Of a stretch of 64,000 nucleotides of DNA, positions 58,766-64,000 are shown piece by piece. Origin of the DNA: Rhabditoides inermis (taxonomy: Eukaryota > Nematoda > Chromadorea > Rhabditida > Rhabditidae); the NCBI GenBank assembly GCA_963966185.1, contig CAWZYM010000399.1, positions 423,001-487,000 of the forward strand, in the 5' to 3' direction. Each line of letters starts with the position of its first letter. The stretch's first letter is position 1. The translations under genes and the position numbers were made by a program. The notes below the pieces were generated by a model. It made no database searches. It was not told the DNA's origin and saw only the letters and a list, made by a program, of their open reading frames with translations.

Positions 58766-59379
58766 GCATCAGGCCACACCACTCCAACACACAAATAGGA
58801 AATAGGAAACGTGATTTTATAATAATAAATAATAAATAAATATATAAAGATAACTGCTGACCTGAAGTGTTGCATACAGTCGGTTGGCTGCGCGTTGACT
58901 GCGGACCTGAAATATACTTCATATGTACATATATTATATTGTTGATTGATTGACTTACAAATGTCACCAAATTATTTGTTACCACACAACGATATCAAAC
59001 CAATCGACTGATATGTTCAATTATTCATTATGTTTGGGAAACTACATAATATGCGATTCAGAATTCGGTTCATTCTATAGTCGCCGCCTGGAGGATAGTT
59101 TCTGCTATTGAATCTGCTATAATTATTATTTCTTCCTCTCTCGCATCGCGCGGTCGGGTCGAAATGATCTTCCCCCAGTACCCTTGAGCAAGGCGAGGAA
59201 TAGCTCATGAAAACGCTGTCTTCCTAGCCCGCGGAGTTACTATTGTGGATTATAATGGAAGGAAAGGAACACCCGGAGCCCCACTATTATCTAATTCTAA
59301 TGGATTATGGAAAGGAAATCGAATGATTATCGACTGAATATCGATCTAATATCGACTTTCGACCTTCGACCCTACCATC

Positions 59380-59501
59380 CCCGTTGCTAAACTGTGTTTC
59401 TCCCAGCGCTTAGCCCTTGTGGTGTACCGTATGCACTTGTTGTATAGTCAGGATATAGCGATTCTGGATAAATGATTGATTGATTGATTGATTGATTGAC
59501 A
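59380..59501 (+). mobile_element. possible LINE 3' end with (GATT)n tail
   Basis: A unique block (cttagcccttgtggtgtacc ... ggatatagcgattctgg) runs into AAATGATTGATTGATTGATT, a simple tetranucleotide tail like those ending RTE/CR1-type elements. No coding remnant is visible, so the assignment rests only on the tail. Confidence 0.35.
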
Positions 59502-59904
59502 GCCGGGGTCAGTTGGCGAAACTCAGTCGCGAGCGAGAGAGGTCAGACAGCGCGGGAAAGGCTCGAGTGTGTCGCGGCTTCTTTGATTCGCATGTCGGCT
59601 TCTTTGATCGATATTATCGTTTAAATGCGCGCGCGTGGGTCTCCTCACGACAAGAGGGTAGATCAATTGCGACTCGAGGGTAGATCGATTTTCTACCGTG
59701 TCCCGGCGAACTATCCCCCAGAATAATATTATATACTGACAAACAATACATCAACCTGCAATCAGTCTAGGCACTCGAAATAAAACACACGAATACACCT
59801 TGAACACCTTGACATGAATGAATCAACGTTCACCACCACCAGCCAGCAATTATCTATCAATCTATGCATTATAAGCAAGTATACACCATTACTCATACTA
59901 CAGA

Positions 59905-60018
59905 ATGAAGGCCACTCGAATACGAGATACGACATACCAGGAGCGTCTCCTGGCCTTCCCTGACAGTCGCGACGCTGCCACATCATCCATCCGCCGGCAT
60001 GTTCAGGAGTCACTGTAA
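59905..60018 (+). CDS. possible 37-aa ORF after an acceptor
   Basis: ATG one base after a good acceptor (catactacag), open to TAA at 60016-60018. It encodes a basic N-terminus (MKATRIRDTTYQERLLAFPD) resembling the MRKATRHVYDF start of the gene at 58020. It may be a first exon, a micro-protein or a gene fragment. Support is weak. Confidence 0.2.
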   Translation: MKATRIRDTTYQERLLAFPDSRDAATSSIRRHVQESL

Positions 60019-60169
60019 TGAATTCATTGAAAATGTTAGTGTCGTGTAGTGAATGCACTATCTACAGCACTAGACACTTCGTCTTCGTCCATGCCTTTTC
60101 AGCTGTTTTATTTTCAATTCAAATTAGTTTAAATATTCATGTTGCCTTGTTTTACATGTTTACTACAAC

Positions 60170-61444
60170 ATGACTCGTCCCTGTCCCAAGTGCACGTGCA
60201 AACAACAGGACGTCAAGGTCGGAGTCGGAATCACGAAGTGAGTCCAGTTGTAACCCTTCATTTTGAACCTTCCATTTCTACTGTCAACACGTTGCCGGCA
60301 AATATGCTACACATACAGTAACACTGTGGTGTAAACACACATTGAATCTCACTGGTTCGGTCGATTAGCCGGAAGGCGGAGCGGTAATAGCGTACAAAAC
60401 AAGAGAGTTCGACATTGTAGCAGCAAAAAAAACGAAAAGTAATCAGTTGATCAATCAATCAAATCGACTAATTGGAGTATTCGAACTAGATGTTTGCGTA
60501 CACAATGAAACCACGTTTGCGACTGCATAATGTTGATGTGCGAGATGTGGTTTGTGCAGGAGCTTTTTTAGCCATGTTTGAAGTATTGTCATATAACCCT
60601 GATGAAGGCGTAAAGCTGAAACGTAAGATAACGATAAGTATTTTTTTCAACAATCGTGGTCCCTGGCAACATCTCACATCACAATATGTGCAGGATCCAG
60701 AGAGTCGAGCAGGGACAGCTGCGCCGGCCGGTGCGGGACGCCGCTGCCGCCCAGAAGCTCGTGGAGCAGCGGCGCCAGTTGTGAGTCAACTCATTCTCCC
60801 CTCCCGGTGTATCGTCCTTTTCTTCAGCGAGGATCGTGGCGAGCCGCAGTGGAAAGAGTTCCGATTCCCTGAGCAGCCGCAGAAGGAAACGGACGCGGAC
60901 GAGGAGGAGGGGGAGGGGGAGCTGAGGGAGGAGCCGGAGCCGGAGCAGACGGCGGCGCCGGCGGTGGCGAACGAGGACAAGGCCATGGCGACGGCGGAGG
61001 AAGAGGGGCGGTGAGTGTGGAGAACGGAATCTAATCACATTTTCATGCACCACGGCGGCGACGTGTCGTCGCTCGAGCCCAAGCAGCTGGCGGGGGAGGG
61101 GCCGAAGCTGATGAAGGGTCGGGCCGAGGCTGCGGCTGCTGCGGCGACGGAGGAGGAGGAGGAGGAGGAGTGGCGGTGGGTAGTCTCGTTCTTGTATACA
61201 CGATTGTCCTCCTGACCGTGAGTCTCGACAGGGACGGGGAGGCCGCTTTGCTCTTCATGGAGACCGCGTTCGAGGGCTGGTCGCTGTGTGACCGTGGTCG
61301 GCCCAGGTACGACAGTGGGTAAGTGGGGCTGGCGAGTGTGCGCCGCATCGATCGACTGCTTCCAGAGCGGTGAATGGCGGAGACGACCGCGTCCAGGAGG
61401 AGGGGCAGAAGCTGAAGGAGGAGGAGACCAAGCCGGCCGAGTAG
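60170..61444 (+). CDS. Glu-rich acidic protein, paralogue B
   Basis: Exons 60170-60237, 60694-60780, 60828-61010, 61232-61318 and 61366-61444 join in phase (167 residues). The N-terminus has a CPKCTC cysteine cluster (MTRPCPKCTCKQQDVKV), then a basic helix (IQRVEQGQLRRPVRDAAAAQ), a long acidic block (DADEEEGEGELREEPEPEQ), DGEAALLFMETAFEGWSLC, and a charged end KEEETKPAE. The arrangement parallels the gene at 58020 (acidic block, then DGG/DGE helix, then a Lys/Glu tail), suggesting tandem paralogues. Between 61045 and 61175 an ATG-initiated open segment (MHHGGDVSSLEPKQLAGEGP, ending in EEEWR and a gtgggt donor) lacks an upstream AG acceptor but would join exon 61232 in phase, so it could be an alternative first exon. 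Function unknown. Confidence 0.5.
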
Positions 61445-61531
61445 TATCAAATTAGGATATAGGTGTTGTATAAATAGGTTGAAGTTGTGTCGTGTGAAAA
61501 AAAATTGGACTCCAGCTTTCCTCTGTATCTT

Positions 61532-62055
61532 TCATCTGGATGGAGAGATGGTCCTTGATGCACTTGTGTAGTATATCGTGAACACCTGAAAAAAGCTTGC
61601 GATCACCATGTCGTCATATCACCATACCTGTTGGGTGCGGCCGATCTTCTCGAAAAAGACCGCGTGTGCGGCTTGAACATCTGCAGCACACGCAGGCGAG
61701 GGAGGCGGCGGGTCGGCCAGCCTCAGGAACACCTCTGGTTGACCAGGTGGTGGTGCTGTAATGAATAATTAATATCACGGACACGTGTGTTCGGTTTTCG
61801 GTTTTCGTGGCAGCGATAGCAATGCAGTCAGCATACTCTGCTCATACGCACGCGTTGTTCTCGAGCTGCTGGAGGGCGACTCCGTTGACGACCCGACGAA
61901 AGAATCTCTCTCTCTCGCAGCTCACCTGAGTTGACCGGGTCTTCGTGAAATCGTAATGTGCACAGATGGTTCATGTAGATGCTCTTCTCACCGTATCCAC
62001 CGCCAGCCAGGTGACGCGTCGAGGGCGGTAGCACGGAGCGGAGCAGCATCGCCAT
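61532..62055 (-). CDS. uncertain gene model, 103 aa
   Basis: Three exons in phase: 61926-62055, 61628-61755, 61532-61585. The ATG lies 22 nt after a gctgtgcag acceptor. The protein reads naturally (MAMLLRSVLPPSTRHLAGGG, then YMNHLCTLRFHEDPVNS, then PPPGQPEVFLRLADPPPP, VFFEKIGRTQQ). The last exon is short, and another frame of it is longer and also plausible (VHDILHKCIKDHLSIQMKD), which argues for a mis-modelled or decayed 3' end. No family recognised. It is convergent with the gene at 60170-61444. Confidence 0.35.
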
Positions 62056-62334
62056 CGGCACACCTCGGCCCTGCACAGCACCGCGTCTTTGTGAAATCGT
62101 GATAACTAATAAAACACATCAACGCACCTTTTAATCCTTTAGACGATAAGAGTGTGCGGTGGAGGAGACCCTCAGACCCAGCCCGAGATGCGGCAGGCGA
62201 GAAGTGGGGTGGCGGAGACGGGCAAGGCCAGCGCGCTCTCGTGACCTAAAGAGAGATTTGACAAGCTATACGTAAACAAACACACACACACACGAAAACG
62301 AGTGCACAGCATATGACCCACGAGTCGCCTCCGG

Positions 62335-63751
62335 CTAGCGCAGTCTCCTCCTGAGCATCGAGGTGTCGTGAAGAGTCACGTGACTCTCCCCGTCCTCTCT
62401 CCCTCTCCAGCGAGGAGAGCGGATTGGTGAAATCGTAGGCGTAGTCGGGGTGGAGAGAGCAGCATCGACATCGACTGGCGCTCCGCAGCCACAGGCAGCG
62501 GTACTGAAACTACAGTATAACACAATAACATGTGTCAGCGTATCTGTCAGGGAATGTGTTGACGCGGCAAAAACGACGCATACAGGTACTGAAGGACTTA
62601 CAATTGAAAATAACAGAAAATATTCACGCACACTCACCCTCGTACCTCCGCAATCTCAGCAGGCACGTGGAGACGATCACCAAACGATACCAGTGTTGTT
62701 TGAAAACTTGTATTGTTAGAAATGATGTTTTTACTAATACCAATAGCATACTAATAACAATACGTAAGAAACATAGCTCATGCGGATTCACGTCGTTGAA
62801 CATAACTGATGGGAACATAACTCCGGCCGACTGTCGAGTGGGCCCTCCATCCTCCAGCCGAGTCGTCGCTCATCCTCCAGCCGTCGCTGCGACGCCCGCT
62901 GACACGGCCCGGCCGTAGTGTCACTCATTTGTTCACTGGCCGGTGAACTCAGACGCACGCTACGCATCAGTTCCGCGTCGCGGTTGGCTCGAGCAATTTA
63001 GCAAAACTTGTGCCAGCGAAAGGAATCGAACCCGCGGTGAACAGATCACTGGCCGCGCTCGCTAGCCACTAGGCTAAATGATCATGTCAGTGGTCTCGCA
63101 GAAATCGACTATGACGCTGAGCTTGATTTTCTGTAACATAGGAGACGCGTTGCGTGTGCGTCGCGTGCGTTTAAATTCACGCAAATCAGTGAACGCGCGC
63201 CGGGCCGTGGCTGACCTTCTGACTCGCTCGCCTGGAATCTCCTATTGACTTCTCCCAGCGAGAGTTGCAATCGAAGCGATAACGGCATTGTCTACCACAT
63301 TACGAATCAGATTAAGCTATCAAAACTTGCATTTAACTACAAATAGAGCGCAGCCAGGTCAATCAAACCATCTGAAAGGCACGACACTTAATCAACCATC
63401 AACCATCAAACTAAAGAAAAACCCTACTCCCGCTTCCTATAGCGTATTTAACACACTATTTGAATTAATCGCACAACTACAATTGATAAACCCTAAACAC
63501 GAACATCAGACCGAATTCACCACGCAAAGCCAGCAGGTGCAGACAAACAATCACTGAAAGTTCTCTTTAATTATCATTTTATTTTTGATCGCACAGGCGC
63601 AGCATCGCAGAGATTGAGTTATAGATTCGTAGAGAAGTAGATTCACCAAATTCATAAGGCCCACCTCGATCATCCCAGCCGCAGACGCCGTTCGTCCGTC
63701 TGTCCGTCCGAGTCCGTGCCTCCGGGCTGCCGGCTCGTTCACCCTTGCCAT
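62335..63751 (-). CDS. uncertain gene model, 133 aa, Arg-rich
   Basis: Four exons in phase: 63665-63751, 62822-62898, 62638-62706, 62335-62503. The start MARVNEPAARRHGLGRTD follows a CAG acceptor at 63759. Then come a charged helix (RASQRRLEDERRLGWRMEG), TTLVSFGDRLHVPAEIAE, a Pro/Ser/Thr-rich segment (STPTTPTISPIRSPRWRGR) and a basic end MLRRRLR. Two junctions use weaker sites (gttatg donor, tacaag acceptor). Alternative frames of the last exon are also open. No signal peptide, membrane helix or known domain. The first intron contains the tRNA-derived SINE head. Confidence 0.35.
63011..63083 (-). mobile_element. tRNA-derived SINE head or tRNA pseudogene
   Basis: On the minus strand the sequence has a box A-like TTTAGCCTAGTGGCTAGCG (D-arm pairing AGCC/GGCT) and a perfect box B GGTTCGATTCC, correctly spaced. 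The 3' end TTTCGCTGGCA has no matching 5' acceptor strand and the anticodon arm is poor, so it is not a functional tRNA. Confidence 0.6.
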
Positions 63752-64000
63752 AGTGCACCTGTAATATAGTGAGTTCCACAACTACTTAAACAACTAAAAT
63801 CAGTAGTAGAGAACATGCTAGTGTCACGTAGTGCATACACAAAAATCATCCCATTTACATCACATATCGCCCACGCATGTTTCATTGTACCATCTTATAT
63901 CGTTTTGTTAACATTAACATATCGCTGTTGTGATATATATCTAATTATGATAACATACAATACAATTCTTTAAATGCCGCGTCGAATCGCCGCGTCTCCG
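63752..64000. other. right window edge, nothing recognised
   Basis: About 250 nt, AT-rich, with no exon, repeat or RNA gene that I can support. Confidence 0.4.

Noticed and set aside
61828..61925. Open segment VVNGVALQQLENNA as an exon of the 61532-62055 gene
   Set aside because: It does not keep phase with either neighbouring exon; skipping it does.

Overview
The window looks like nuclear DNA from a nematode, possibly a diplogastrid or other rhabditid. The evidence is that genes are split into many short exons, most introns begin GTGAGT or GTACGT and end TTTCAG, TTCCAG or TTGCAG, and the smallest introns are 40-47 nt. Several start codons sit just after a TTGCAG-type acceptor, as expected for spliced-leader addition. 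The gene set also fits (CED-8/XK type, nematode MAM-like secreted protein, ET-like cysteine module, tweety). Long (CT)n/(GA)n arrays are everywhere. Species assignment is inference only.

Layout from left to right: the 3' end of an M13 neprilysin-like peptidase (1-469, +); a 13-exon XK-related/CED-8-type scramblase (779-3280, -), divergent from a 12-exon coiled-coil protein (4074-6663, +) that carries a tRNA-Lys(CTT) in an intron; a claudin-superfamily tetraspan (7124-8792, -); about 3.6 kb without a gene; a Thr-rich mucin-like type I membrane protein (12376-15181, +); an 86-residue single-pass protein (15770-16796, +); a tetraspanin (17605-19673, +) that converges on a tiny secreted protein (19887-20094, -); and an 18-exon secreted protein with two MAM-like halves (21318-26800, +). 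About 6.8 kb of repeat-rich intergenic DNA follows, with a LINE remnant. Then come an aminergic GPCR (33609-39445, +), a 31-exon SLC16-type transporter with a very large central loop (40525-47792, +) and a tweety homologue (50361-54727, +).

The last 9 kb differ in character: simple satellites, LINE-like 3' ends, an inverted exon-like duplication, a tRNA-derived SINE head, and several short, uncertain gene models on both strands. Two of these (58020-58765 and 60170-61444, +) are Glu-rich apparent paralogues, each with an open segment that lacks a usable AG acceptor.

No operon-like functional unit is evident. Most well-supported genes encode membrane or secreted proteins (peptidase, scramblase, claudin-like, mucin, tetraspanin, GPCR, transporter, tweety). 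All models were built by eye from splice signals and reading-frame continuity; every exon chain listed keeps phase.
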